This document shows positions 28,208 through 37,481 of a DNA stretch of 64,000 nt, piece by piece. The translations under genes and the position numbers were made by a program. Source of the stretch: Gemmatimonas aurantiaca (GTDB lineage Bacteria > Gemmatimonadota > Gemmatimonadetes > Gemmatimonadales > Gemmatimonadaceae); assembly GCF_037190085.1 (NCBI RefSeq), contig NZ_JBBCJO010000005.1, forward strand, positions 186,001 through 250,000. The letters run 5' to 3'. The notes below the pieces were generated by a model, which saw only the letters and a list, made by a program, of their open reading frames with translations, made no database searches and was not told where the DNA came from. The first letter of the stretch is position 1; every line of letters starts with the position of its first letter.

Positions 28208-29391
28208 GTCATGCCCCGCAGGTGAAGGTCCCGGCCGTCTACATGCGCGGCGGGACGAGCAAGGGTGTCTTTTTCCGTCTCGAAGATCTCCCTGAACGTT
28301 GCCGGATCCCAGGGGAGACTCGCGATCGCCTGCTGCTGCGCGTGATCGGTAGCCCCGATGCGTACGGCAAGCAGATCGACGGCATGGGCGGCGCCACGTC
28401 CAGCACCAGCAAGACGGTGATCGTTTCCCGGAGCGCCTCCGCGGAACACGACGTCGACTATCTGTTCGGGCAGGTGTCCATCGATCGCGCGTTCGTGGAC
28501 TGGTCGGGAAACTGCGGCAATCTGTCCGCCGCGGTCGGTCCATTTGCCGTCACGTCCGGACTCGTCGATCCGGCGCGGATTCCACAGAACGGAGTCTGCC
28601 ACGTGCGCATCTGGCAGGCGAACATCCGCAAGACCATCGTCGCCCACGTGCCCATCGTGAACGGGCAGGTTCAGGAGACCGGCGATTTCGAACTCGACGG
28701 CGTGACATTTCCTGCCGCGGAGATCCCGCTGGAGTTTCTCGATCCGGCAGAGAAGGGTGAAGAAGGTGGTGGGGCACTCTTTCCCACGGGGCATCTCGTC
28801 GATCAGCTCGAGGTGCCGGGCGTCGGCACGTTCGACGTGACGATGATCAACGCCGGTATCCCCACCATCTTTCTCGACGCGCGCGACCTCGGCTACACCG
28901 GTACCGAGCTGCAGGAGGCGGTCAACGGTGATGCGGCCGCGCTCGCGCGATTCGAAGCCATTCGCGCGCATGGTGCGGTGCAGATGGGACTGATCGCCCA
29001 CGTGGGCGAAGCGGTCACGCGCCAGCATACTCCCAAGATTGCCTTCGTCGCGCCGCCGGCCTCCTATACCACGTCCAGCGGCAAGGTGGTGCAGGCCGGC
29101 GATATCGACCTGCTCGTGCGCGCGCTGTCGATGGGCAAGCTGCATCATGCCATGATGGGCACGGCGGCGGTGGCCATCGGGACGGCCGCCGCGATTCCCG
29201 GCACGCTGGTGAGCCGCGCGATTGGTCAGGCAAAAGAGACCGTGCGGTTCGGTCATCCCTCGGGTACGCTGCAGGTGGGCGCCGCCGCGGAGGAGATCGA
29301 TGGCACCTGGACCGCCACCACGGTCGTGATGAGCCGCAGTGCCCGTGTATTGATGGAAGGCTGGGTGCGTATCCCCGCCGACAGTTTCTGA
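28204..29391 (+). CDS. prpF: 2-Methylaconitate cis-trans isomerase
   Basis: PrpF (395 aa) is the partner of AcnD; it isomerises the trans-type methylaconitate made by AcnD to the cis form. It has a diaminopimelate-epimerase-like double fold. Diagnostic segments are YMRGGTSKGVFFR at the start, DWSGNCGNLSAAVGPFAV with the conserved Cys, MINAGIPTIF and SMGKLHHAMMGTAAVA. Start ATG overlaps the acnD stop (ATGA). The 34-base gap to prpB is one of the longer spacings in this operon. Confidence 0.94.
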   Translation: MSHAPQVKVPAVYMRGGTSKGVFFRLEDLPERCRIPGETRDRLLLRVIGSPDAYGKQIDGMGGATSSTSKTVIVSRSASAEHDVDYLFGQVSIDRAFVDWSGNCGNLSAAVGPFAVTSGLVDPARIPQNGVCHVRIWQANIRKTIVAHVPIVNGQVQETGDFELDGVTFPAAEIPLEFLDPAEKGEEGGGALFPTGHLVDQLEVPGVGTFDVTMINAGIPTIFLDARDLGYTGTELQEAVNGDAAALARFEAIRAHGAVQMGLIAHVGEAVTRQHTPKIAFVAPPASYTTSSGKVVQAGDIDLLVRALSMGKLHHAMMGTAAVAIGTAAAIPGTLVSRAIGQAKETVRFGHPSGTLQVGAAAEEIDGTWTATTVVMSRSARVLMEGWVRIPADSF

Positions 29392-29425
29392 ACGCCGTCT
29401 CCGAACAAGGCTCTTCGAGGATCCG

Positions 29426-30286
29426 ATGTCCACCCGCACACAACTCAAGTCGCTCGTGAACGCCCGCCGTGGTGCGCTCGTTCCGGGTGCGTTCAACGCC
29501 CTCTCCGCCAAGGTCATCGAGGATCTCGGTTTCGAAGCCATCTATGTCACTGGCGCCGGGGTCACGAACATGTGGTTCGGCATGCCGGATCAGGGATTCA
29601 TGGGGCTGGCGGAGATCGCGGACCATACCGCGCGCATCCGCGATGCCGTGTCGTTGCCGCTCATCGTCGATGCCGACACGGGCTTCGGCAATGCGCTGAA
29701 CGTGATTCATACGGTGCGCACGCTCGAACGGGCCGGCGCCGACTGCATCCAGTTCGAAGACCAGATCGCTCCCAAACGCTGCGGACATTTTTCCGGCAAG
29801 GAAGTGATCTCGGCCGACGAAGCCGTCAGCAAGATCAAGGCTGCCGTCGATGCCCGTCGCGATCAGGATCTGCTGATCATGGCCCGTACGGATGCCGCCG
29901 CGACGCTGGGTTTCGAAGCCGCCGTGGAGAGAGCGCAGCGTTTTGCCGAGGCGGGCGCGGACATTCTTTTTGTCGAAGCGGTGACGGAAGCCGATCAGAT
30001 CCGGGCATTGCCCACACGTCTTGCCGTACCGCAGCTCATGAACATGGTGATCGGTGGCAGAACGCCGATCTTCAATGCCACCGAGCTCGGCGCGCTGGGA
30101 TATGGGATCGTGCTGTATGCCAATGCCGCGCTGCAAGGCGCGGTGATGGGCATGCAGAAGGCTCTCACGATGCTACGGGACACGAAGGAGGTGCAGGAGT
30201 CCAGCGGACTCGTGGCCACCTTCGCCGAACGCCAGCGCCTGGTCGACAAGCCGGAGTGGGATGCATTGGAGAAGCGTTATACCTGA
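29426..30286 (+). CDS. prpB: Methylisocitrate lyase
   Basis: Isocitrate-lyase/PEP-mutase superfamily enzyme (286 aa) that cleaves 2-methylisocitrate to pyruvate and succinate, closing the methylcitrate cycle. The catalytic loop is KRCGH with C119, preceded by the metal-site segment DADTGFGNALN and FEDQ. The length fits PrpB rather than isocitrate lyase. Superfamily members also include oxaloacetate decarboxylase and carboxyphosphonoenolpyruvate enzymes; the operon decides for PrpB. Last gene of the operon; a GC-rich hairpin lies at 30314-30349. Confidence 0.93.
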   Translation: MSTRTQLKSLVNARRGALVPGAFNALSAKVIEDLGFEAIYVTGAGVTNMWFGMPDQGFMGLAEIADHTARIRDAVSLPLIVDADTGFGNALNVIHTVRTLERAGADCIQFEDQIAPKRCGHFSGKEVISADEAVSKIKAAVDARRDQDLLIMARTDAAATLGFEAAVERAQRFAEAGADILFVEAVTEADQIRALPTRLAVPQLMNMVIGGRTPIFNATELGALGYGIVLYANAALQGAVMGMQKALTMLRDTKEVQESSGLVATFAERQRLVDKPEWDALEKRYT

Positions 30287-30313
30287 ACCGCCTCCGTCCG
30301 GTCGCTGAATTTG

Positions 30314-30349
30314 CCCGGCGGCCGGGTTGCGCCGCCCCAAGCCGCCGGG
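30314..30349 (+). terminator. Hairpin between prpB and coaA
   Basis: CCCGGCGGC (30314-30322) pairs perfectly with GCCGCCGGG (30341-30349) around an 18-nt loop, 27 bases past the prpB stop and ending 12 bases before coaA. No T-run follows. It may end the propionate operon transcript or act as a coaA leader structure. Confidence 0.4.
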
Positions 30350-30361
30350 AACATTTCCCCG

Positions 30362-31354
30362 ATGCTTGATGTGAGCCAGCAGGACCCCGCCCATATGCCG
30401 GCTGCCTCGGTGCCGCGCCTGGCTCCGCCTTATGTGATCTTCGATCGCAAGCACTGGGCCAGCCTGCGCGAAGTGACACCGGTGGCCCTCTCGGAGTCTG
30501 AGCTCGCGGCGCTGGCCGGGGTGAACGATCCGGCGACACTCGGCGATGTGACCGAGGTGTTCCTGCCCCTGGCGCGGCTGATCACCCTGCACATCTCGGC
30601 TGCCCGGAGCCTGAGCCAACTGGTGGAGGGAGCCTTCGTGGGCCAATGGCCCGCCAACGCGCCCTACGGCACCGCGCCCTATGTGATCGCGATCGCCGGG
30701 AGTGTGGCTGTGGGAAAGAGCACCTTTGCCCGGTTGCTGCGCGCCGTGCTGGCACAGAGCCCGGAACATCCCCGCGTCGATCTCGTCACCACGGACGGGT
30801 TTCTCCACCCGACACAGGTGCTGCAGGCCAACGGCCTCATGGAACGCAAAGGCTTCCCGGAGAGCTACGATCTGCGCCGGATGCTCACCTTTCTGGAAGG
30901 CGTGAAAGCCGGCGTCCCCGACCTGCATATCCCCACCTATTCACACGAAGCCTATGACGTGGTTCCCGGTGAGTTCCAGGTCGTGGACCGTCCGGACATC
31001 CTGATCTTCGAAGGACTGAACGTCCTGCAGACCGCGAACAGTGCCACCGCGGTCGCATCCGACTTCTTCGATTTCACGATCTATCTGGACGCCGATGCGG
31101 CGACGATCGAAGAGTGGTACGTGGATCGTTTCCTGAAGCTGCAGCGCACGGTGTTCCAGCGGGAAGCGTCGTTCTTTCACCACTACAAGGATCTGACGCC
31201 GGAAGCCGCCGCCCAGGTGGCGCGCGAAATCTGGCGCCGGATCAATCTGCCGAATCTGGTGGAGAACATCGAACCCACGCGTCGGAGAGCCCGCGTGGTC
31301 GTGCGAAAGGGGCGCAACCATCAGGTCGAGGAAATCTGGCTGCGCCAGACCTGA
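30362..31354 (+). CDS. coaA: Pantothenate kinase, type I
   Basis: Phosphorylates pantothenate, the first committed step of coenzyme A synthesis. The Walker A motif is GSVAVGKST (residues 113-121), followed by DLVTTDGFLHPT, RKGFPESYD and PTYSHEAYDVVPGE, all hallmarks of prokaryotic type I CoaA. The C-terminal LPNLVENIEPTRRRARVVVRKG matches. Length 330 aa. ATG 30362 is chosen; an earlier in-frame codon at 30311 would read through the hairpin. Location beside CoA-ester catabolism may be coincidental, though CoA demand is a possible link. Confidence 0.93.
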   Translation: MLDVSQQDPAHMPAASVPRLAPPYVIFDRKHWASLREVTPVALSESELAALAGVNDPATLGDVTEVFLPLARLITLHISAARSLSQLVEGAFVGQWPANAPYGTAPYVIAIAGSVAVGKSTFARLLRAVLAQSPEHPRVDLVTTDGFLHPTQVLQANGLMERKGFPESYDLRRMLTFLEGVKAGVPDLHIPTYSHEAYDVVPGEFQVVDRPDILIFEGLNVLQTANSATAVASDFFDFTIYLDADAATIEEWYVDRFLKLQRTVFQREASFFHHYKDLTPEAAAQVAREIWRRINLPNLVENIEPTRRRARVVVRKGRNHQVEEIWLRQT

Positions 31355-31384
31355 CGGATCTTTCATCTTCACCGGATACGCACC

Positions 31385-32896
31385 ATGGCGTTCTCGGCAT
31401 CTGCTCTGTCGGTAAAAACCCTTGGCGCCCTGTTGCTGGTGGCAGCCGATCTCCTGAGTGCGCAGACGGCACCCACGCACGGTGTCCGTCCCCGTCGTCT
31501 GGCCATTCGCGGTGCGATGGTGGTGGAGGGCAATGCCACTCCCGCGGAAGGTCCCAAGGACATCATCATCGAAGGCAACCGCATCGTGCAGATCGTGAGT
31601 CTCGATCCGGCGGCCATTCGCAATGGCACGGCGCGACGCCCACCTGCCGACGTGGAGATCGATGCCAGCGGCAAGTACGTCGGGCCGGGTCTCATCAACC
31701 TGCACGGGCACGTGCAGGACGAACGCGCCGGTCTCGCCCAGCCGCTCGAATACCAGTTCAAACTCTGGCTGGGCATGGGGATCACCACCGTGCGCGATGT
31801 CTCCAGCGAGACGCCCAAGACGCTGCAACTGCGGGCGCGCAGTCTGGCTGGCGAGGTGATGGCGCCGCGTTTCTACGTGTACGCGCGATATGCGTACATG
31901 CCGGTGCCGCGCAACGAGGCGGAAGCGCGGCAGCGCGTGCGTGATCTCAAGGCGCAGGGGGTGGATGGGCTCAAGCTCTTCGGCATGGACAAGGACGTGT
32001 ATGGTCCCGTGCTCGACGAAGCCAGGAAACAGGGGCTGCGGGTGGCACACCATATGGCGGTGGACGAGACCAACGCGCTCGATGCCGCGGCCAATGGCCT
32101 CACCAGCCTGGAACACTGGTATGGCGTGCCCGATGCCGCCATCCCCGATGGCGTGCAGCATTTTCCGTCCAACTTCAATTACGCCGACGAAGGCATGCGC
32201 TTTCGCCTGGCCGGACGGCTCTGGCGCGAGGCCGATCCGGCGAAGCTGCAGGATGTGCTCAAGGCCATGGTGAAGGGCGGCGTGGCCTGGAATCCGACCC
32301 TCGACATCTACGAAGCCAGTCGCGATCTGCAGCGCGCGGAGACACAACCGTGGTACGGCGAGTACCTGCACCCCACACTGGAGAAGTTCTTCCGTCCGGA
32401 TCCTTCCAATCATGGATCGTACTTCGCCAACTGGAGCAGCACGGACGAAGCATTCTGGAAGGAGAACTACCGCATCTGGTTCGGCGCGGTGCGTGACTTC
32501 GAGCGGCTGGGCGGGGTAATCGGAGCAGGGGAAGACGCGGGCTTCATCTACCAGGTCTATGGTTTTGGCCTGATCCGTGAGCTGGAGCTGCATCAGGAGG
32601 CCGGTTTCCCCACGCTCAAGGTCCTGCAGCATGCCACGGCCAACAATGCGCTGATCCTGGGGCAGCAGGAGAACCTCGGGCGTGTGCGGCCCGGCTATCT
32701 TGCAGACCTCGTCATTCTGAACGGAAACCCGCTGGAGGACCTCAAGGTCTTCTATCCGCCGCGGGCGGACGCTGCTGCCGGCCCCGGTGGGGGCGTGGCG
32801 TGGACGATCAAGGATGGCATCCCCTACGATGCGCAGCGTCTGCTGCGTGAAGTCCGTGAACTCGTGAGCACCGCCAAGCGGAGCTCTTCCCGCTAG
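31385..32896 (+). CDS. Secreted amidohydrolase-family protein
   Basis: Metal-dependent hydrolase (503 aa) of the amidohydrolase superfamily, with a cleavable-looking signal peptide (residues 1-26, ending LLSAQ). The N-terminal beta-sandwich strand RGAMVVEGN and GPGLINLHGHVQDE (HxH metal motif, about 100-115) are followed by VAHHMAVDET, SLEHWYGV and the late GAGEDAGF with the catalytic Asp. The C-terminal LGRVRPGYLADLVILNGNP is standard for the family. Exported relatives include dipeptidases and imidazolonepropionase-like proteins; the substrate is unknown. It lies 30 bases after coaA and 10 before the MATE gene, so may be cotranscribed with both. Confidence 0.82.
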   Translation: MAFSASALSVKTLGALLLVAADLLSAQTAPTHGVRPRRLAIRGAMVVEGNATPAEGPKDIIIEGNRIVQIVSLDPAAIRNGTARRPPADVEIDASGKYVGPGLINLHGHVQDERAGLAQPLEYQFKLWLGMGITTVRDVSSETPKTLQLRARSLAGEVMAPRFYVYARYAYMPVPRNEAEARQRVRDLKAQGVDGLKLFGMDKDVYGPVLDEARKQGLRVAHHMAVDETNALDAAANGLTSLEHWYGVPDAAIPDGVQHFPSNFNYADEGMRFRLAGRLWREADPAKLQDVLKAMVKGGVAWNPTLDIYEASRDLQRAETQPWYGEYLHPTLEKFFRPDPSNHGSYFANWSSTDEAFWKENYRIWFGAVRDFERLGGVIGAGEDAGFIYQVYGFGLIRELELHQEAGFPTLKVLQHATANNALILGQQENLGRVRPGYLADLVILNGNPLEDLKVFYPPRADAAAGPGGGVAWTIKDGIPYDAQRLLREVRELVSTAKRSSSR

Positions 32897-32906
32897 CCGT
32901 TTCCCG

Positions 32907-34265
32907 ATGCAACGCTCACGCGGGTGGCATCGCGACCTGCGTGAGATGGCGCAGGTCGCGGCCCCCATCGTTCTGATCAATGTCGGTATCCAGGCCATGG
33001 GCGTCGTCGATGCCATCATGGTCGGGAAACTCGGTGGCGCGGCCATCGCCGCCGTGGCCCTCGGCAATTTCTATTTCTTCAACGTCAGTGTCTTCGGGAT
33101 CGGTCTGCTGTTCGCGATCGACCCGGTGGTCTCGCAGGCTTTTGGTGCCGGCGACTACACGGCCGCCGCGCGCGGCGTGCAACGCGGACTGCTGCTGGCC
33201 GTGGCCGTCACGGTGGTCGTGACACTGGCGCTCATGCCCGGAGAGTGGGTCCTGGGCGTGCTCCAGCAACCGGCCGATGTCGTGCGTGAGACCGCCGTGT
33301 ATACGCGTCGCCGGGCCCTCGGTGCGCTGCCGTTCTTCATCTTCGCCGTGTTCCGGCAGACGCTGCAGGCCATGGGACCGGTGCGCCCCGTCATCATTGC
33401 GGCGCTCGTGGCAAACCTCGTGAATGCGGCCGCGAACTGGCTGCTCATTTTTGGCAACCTGGGGTTCCCGCAACTCGGTGTGGCGGGGTCGGGCTATGCC
33501 ACGGCGATCTCCACGTGGCTGATGATGCTGCTGGTGCTGCCGCTGGCGTGGCCACTGCTGCGTGACATGCTGCGGCCATGGCACCCCGAAAGTCATCGAT
33601 GGGGCCCTCTCTGGCGCATGATGCGGATCGGTATTCCCATCGGCATCCAGTGGTTCTTCGAGAGTTTTGCCTTCGGACTCACCGCGTTGTTCATGGGGTG
33701 GATGGGCACGGCGTCGCTGGCCGGCCATGAAATCGCGCTGAACATGGCGGCGATGACGTTCATGGTGCCACTCGGCATTTCGGGCGCGGCATCGGCGGTG
33801 GTGGGCCGGGCCATCGGCCGCGGTGACCTGCCGTCGGCACGACGCGATGCCGCCGCCGCCATCGTCTGCGGCGTGGGCTTCATGTGCATCAGCGCCATCA
33901 TCTTCATGGCCTTCCCCCATCAACTGGCGACGCTCTACACGCATGAAGTGGCCACCGTGACCGTGGCGGTGGCGCTCATTCCACTCGCCGGCTGGTTCCA
34001 GGTGTTCGATGGCCTGCAAGCCGTCACCAGTGGCGTGTTGCGGGGAACGGGCGATACCCGTGTGCCGGCCGTGCTGCACATGATCGCGTTCTGGGGCGTC
34101 GGCATCCCCTTGGGCGCGTGGCTTGGCTTTCGCACCCCCCTGCGGGAGCGGGGACTCTGGATCGGGTTGGTGGCCGGCCTCGCCGCCGCGGCGGTCCTGC
34201 AAAGCCTGCGCGTGATCTGGCGGATGCGAGGGGAACTGCGTCGCGTGGTCATCGATCACCATTGA
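32907..34265 (+). CDS. MATE-family multidrug/cation antiporter
   Basis: Inner-membrane efflux protein of 452 residues with about twelve membrane helices and the two-fold repeat of the MATE family. Typical segments: APIVLINVGIQAMGVVDAIMVG near the N-terminus, FFNVSVFGIGLLFAIDPVVSQAFGAG, and in the second half NMAAMTFMVPLGISGAASAVVGRAIGRGD. It uses Na+ or H+ gradients to export organic cations or metabolites. Substrate cannot be inferred; the adjacent secreted amidohydrolase hints at handling of an exported compound, but that is speculation. Confidence 0.92.
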   Translation: MQRSRGWHRDLREMAQVAAPIVLINVGIQAMGVVDAIMVGKLGGAAIAAVALGNFYFFNVSVFGIGLLFAIDPVVSQAFGAGDYTAAARGVQRGLLLAVAVTVVVTLALMPGEWVLGVLQQPADVVRETAVYTRRRALGALPFFIFAVFRQTLQAMGPVRPVIIAALVANLVNAAANWLLIFGNLGFPQLGVAGSGYATAISTWLMMLLVLPLAWPLLRDMLRPWHPESHRWGPLWRMMRIGIPIGIQWFFESFAFGLTALFMGWMGTASLAGHEIALNMAAMTFMVPLGISGAASAVVGRAIGRGDLPSARRDAAAAIVCGVGFMCISAIIFMAFPHQLATLYTHEVATVTVAVALIPLAGWFQVFDGLQAVTSGVLRGTGDTRVPAVLHMIAFWGVGIPLGAWLGFRTPLRERGLWIGLVAGLAAAAVLQSLRVIWRMRGELRRVVIDHH

Positions 34266-34308
34266 AGGAGCTGGCGGGTCCGGCGCGGCACTGCTAGCGT
34301 CCCTCAGG

Positions 34309-36909
34309 ATGGCCCCAGCTTCCCGCTCATCGCGTCCCAGGATACTTCGCGCCGGCATCCGTCGGCGCCTGTTCCTGCTCGCGCTGTCGTTGACGCTGCC
34401 CATTGCGATGATCTCGCTGGTGCGTGCCGTGGAGCGTTGGCGCAGCGAACAGCGTCTCCTCGGCGAACGCAGTCTGGCCATGGCTCGTCGGGCCGCCCAA
34501 TTGATCGACTCCGATGTGAATGCCACTCGTACGATTCTCACAGCGGTATCGCGGCTGCTGCGCCCGTCGGATCCCATCGCACTGAACGACTCCCTGCTGC
34601 GCTTCGTGTTCGACGAGGCGAGCGTCCGGCTGACCAATGTTTTCATCGCCGATACGCTGGGCGACATTCATGGCAGTCTCCGGCGCGCCACCACGGGGCC
34701 GCCACTGCCGAACCTGAAAGGCACCGATCCCTTCGACGAGGCGTTGCGCACCAGGCACTACAGCGTGGCACGCGCCCGTCGTTCGATCGTGCTTCCCGAT
34801 CGGGGCTGGGTCGTTCCCTTGTCGATGCCGATCTTCGCCGACAATGGAGAATTGCTCGGCATCTCCGGTGCATCCATTCCGCTCGACTCCATGGCGGCGG
34901 TGCAACTCGCACGGGACCTCCCGGAGGGATCCGTTCTCACGGTGCTCCAACCGAACGGTCAGGTGTTCCTGCGCACGGCCGATCTCGATGAATGGATCCG
35001 CCATCCGCCGGGCGATTCCGCACTGATGGCGTTCGATTTCGAGCACCCGGATGCCGTGTCCGGCATCACATCGATCGACGGGACCACGAGACTGGTCGCG
35101 CATGCGCCGCTCAATACCATCGATGGGCTGTTGTACGTCGGCATTCCGGCATCGGCCACTCTCGATGTGGCGCGGCGTCAGTTCCTCATCGATCTGGGCA
35201 TCGGCATCGTGGGCACGATGATCTTCATCGGCTTCGCCTTGTTCACGGCACGCCGCATTGCCGATCCGCTGCTCGATCTCTCCGATGTCGCGCGGGCCAT
35301 TGCCCGGGGGGACCGTGAACGGCGCGCCAGCACCGATGGTGATGACGAAGTGGCTGAACTCGCCCACGCGCTGAATCAGCTTGCCGATACGGTGCGTGAC
35401 CGCGAGCAGGCGCTGCAATCGAGTGAAGCCCGCTATCGCCGGCTCTTCGCCACCAGTCCACTGCCCATGCTGACCTGGCGGCTCACCGATGGAGGCATCG
35501 AGCAGGTGAACGACGCGGCGGGGGCCTTCGTCGGGGTGAGAGATCTGCGCGAAGGCACACGCATTCTCGATCTCATCGTCGAGGAAGAACGTGAGGCGTT
35601 CGCCGACCTGCCGTTGCCGGATCCACAATCCACCATGCGCGCGGGTCTGTGGACGCTGCAGGATCTGCAGGGCGCGCATCGTCAGGTGGAGCTCTTCGTC
35701 GGCACGCTGGAACGTGGTGGCGAGACTTTGGCCGTGGGTATCCTGATCGACGTCACCGAACGCCGGCGGGCCGAAGCCGAACTCGAACAATCACGCGAAC
35801 AACTGCGTCAGTCCCAGAAACTCGAAGCGCTGGGCGCATTTGCCGGCGGAATCGCGCACGACTTCAACAACTACCTCTCGGCCATCGCCACCAACGCGGA
35901 GATGCTGCGCAACGAACTGCCGGAACACTCGGTGCTGCGTGCCGAAGCCGGCGAGATTCTTGGAGCGGCACACCGGGCGTCGGCCCTGACACGACAGATT
36001 CTCGTGTTCAGCCGACGTCAGGTCGTGCACGATCGGCGACTCGATGTGAACGCCACCCTGCAAAGCCTGCAGCGCATGCTCACGCGTCTGGTGGGCGAGC
36101 ACATTCAGGTGCGTATCGTCTGCACGCCCGACGCGCCGCACATTCTCTTCGACCATGGGCGACTCGAACAGGTCATCATGAACCTGGCGGCCAATGCGCG
36201 CGATGCCATGCCCAACGGCGGAGCGCTCACCATCACGACGGAGCGCACACCGGCCCGCGATCTCCGGCTTCGGCTGCGGGACTCGGGAGCCGGCATTCCA
36301 CCCGACGTGTTGCCCCGGGTCTTCGAGCCATTCTACACGACCAAGACCAGAGAGCGGGGCACCGGCCTCGGACTGGCCATGGTCTACAGCATCGTCACGG
36401 CCGCACGCGGTGAGATCGTCGTGCAATCCGATGTGGGGCAGGGCACGGAAATCGCCATCACCTTCCCCGGATTGCCCGACACCGATGACCACGAGGAGCC
36501 TTCCGCGCCTCTCCCGGAAGTCAGTGGCGGGAGCGAGCACATTCTGCTGGTGGAAGACGAAGCGTCGGTACGCGTGGCCACCAGCGCACTGCTTTCACGG
36601 GCCGGCTACCGCGTGACCGCGGCGGATAGCGCGGCCATGGCCTGGCGTCTTCTGGAAGGGATGACCACGCCGCCGGCGATGCTGCTGACGGACGTCGTGA
36701 TGCCGCAGGTCTCGGGCCCGGAGTTGGCGACCGACATCACCGCACGCTTTCCGCACATCCGCGTGCTGTTCATGAGTGGGTACGCCGACGACGACATGGT
36801 GATGCAGGGCATCGCGAGCAACTCCCTGCATTTCGTCGCCAAACCCTTCAGCGCCGGCGAACTGCTCGGCGCCATTCGTCGACTGCTGGACGGCGTGGAC
36901 GCGGCGTAG
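34309..36909 (+). CDS. Hybrid sensor histidine kinase (sensor-HAMP-PAS-HisKA-HATPase-REC)
   Basis: Membrane-bound kinase of 866 residues. Order: membrane helix (about 15-35), periplasmic Cache-like sensor (about 40-285), second helix (about 290-312), HAMP (about 313-365), PAS (about 373-490), HisKA dimerisation helix with phosphoacceptor H517 in AGGIAHDFNNYLSA, HATPase with DSGAGIPP and GTGLGLAMVYSIV, and a C-terminal receiver with D795 in LLTDVVMP. No DNA-binding output and no adjacent separate regulator, so its phosphorelay partner is elsewhere. ATG 34309 precedes the first membrane helix by a short basic stretch. The sensed ligand is unknown. Confidence 0.92.
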   Translation: MAPASRSSRPRILRAGIRRRLFLLALSLTLPIAMISLVRAVERWRSEQRLLGERSLAMARRAAQLIDSDVNATRTILTAVSRLLRPSDPIALNDSLLRFVFDEASVRLTNVFIADTLGDIHGSLRRATTGPPLPNLKGTDPFDEALRTRHYSVARARRSIVLPDRGWVVPLSMPIFADNGELLGISGASIPLDSMAAVQLARDLPEGSVLTVLQPNGQVFLRTADLDEWIRHPPGDSALMAFDFEHPDAVSGITSIDGTTRLVAHAPLNTIDGLLYVGIPASATLDVARRQFLIDLGIGIVGTMIFIGFALFTARRIADPLLDLSDVARAIARGDRERRASTDGDDEVAELAHALNQLADTVRDREQALQSSEARYRRLFATSPLPMLTWRLTDGGIEQVNDAAGAFVGVRDLREGTRILDLIVEEEREAFADLPLPDPQSTMRAGLWTLQDLQGAHRQVELFVGTLERGGETLAVGILIDVTERRRAEAELEQSREQLRQSQKLEALGAFAGGIAHDFNNYLSAIATNAEMLRNELPEHSVLRAEAGEILGAAHRASALTRQILVFSRRQVVHDRRLDVNATLQSLQRMLTRLVGEHIQVRIVCTPDAPHILFDHGRLEQVIMNLAANARDAMPNGGALTITTERTPARDLRLRLRDSGAGIPPDVLPRVFEPFYTTKTRERGTGLGLAMVYSIVTAARGEIVVQSDVGQGTEIAITFPGLPDTDDHEEPSAPLPEVSGGSEHILLVEDEASVRVATSALLSRAGYRVTAADSAAMAWRLLEGMTTPPAMLLTDVVMPQVSGPELATDITARFPHIRVLFMSGYADDDMVMQGIASNSLHFVAKPFSAGELLGAIRRLLDGVDAA

Positions 36910-36944
36910 ACACCGCGCGAACGCGGCGTGAGCGCGTCAGAAAA

Positions 36945-37397
36945 TCAGACCCGCTTTTCCTCGAGCAGCGCCATGAACTGCGCCGGCGTGGTGAGTTCGA
37001 GCAGACGGCCCGGAACGTCACTCTCCTTGCTGAACTGCGCGATCTTGCCGAGCACGGGGAGGTACTGGTTGGAGACCTCGAGCGGCGGCGCGACGATCAG
37101 GAAGAAGAAGTTGACGGGTTTGTCGTCGATGGCCTTGAAGTCGACACCGTCCTTCTTTCGACCGAATGCCACCCGCAGTCGATTCACGACGAGTGAACGG
37201 CAATGCGGAATCGCGATCCCGCGACCGATGCCGGTGGAACCCAGGTTCTCACGCCGTTTGAGCATCTTGAACAGCATGCCTTCGGATTTCTCGTCGAGCT
37301 TGAGCAGCCCGATCAGTTCCTTCAGGATCTCGTCCTTGCTCGTGCCTTGCAGCTCGAGTGCGACGGCGTCTTCGGAGAAAAACTCGCGCAGTTCCAT
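36945..37397 (-). CDS. ptsN: PTS IIA-like nitrogen-regulatory protein (PtsN type)
   Basis: Single-domain EIIA of the fructose/mannitol-nitrogen class, 150 residues. The phosphorylated histidine is in GRGIAIPHCRS near residues 62-72, preceded by MLFKMLKRRENLGSTGIG. PtsN proteins accept phosphate through the nitrogen PTS and modulate potassium, carbon or stress responses by protein contact. No HPr or EI-Ntr gene is nearby. ATG 37397 gives the family start MELREFFS; a longer in-frame extension is not homologous. It converges on the hybrid kinase gene and is divergent from dus. Confidence 0.85.
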   Translation of the reverse strand: MELREFFSEDAVALELQGTSKDEILKELIGLLKLDEKSEGMLFKMLKRRENLGSTGIGRGIAIPHCRSLVVNRLRVAFGRKKDGVDFKAIDDKPVNFFFLIVAPPLEVSNQYLPVLGKIAQFSKESDVPGRLLELTTPAQFMALLEEKRV

Positions 37398-37481
37398 AGG
37401 GGCTAATCGTAACAGCCGAGCGGCGGCTGTCAAACCGCACGCGCGTTGCCCGTCCCGTCGGGAACGACTAGCTTCAAGTCC

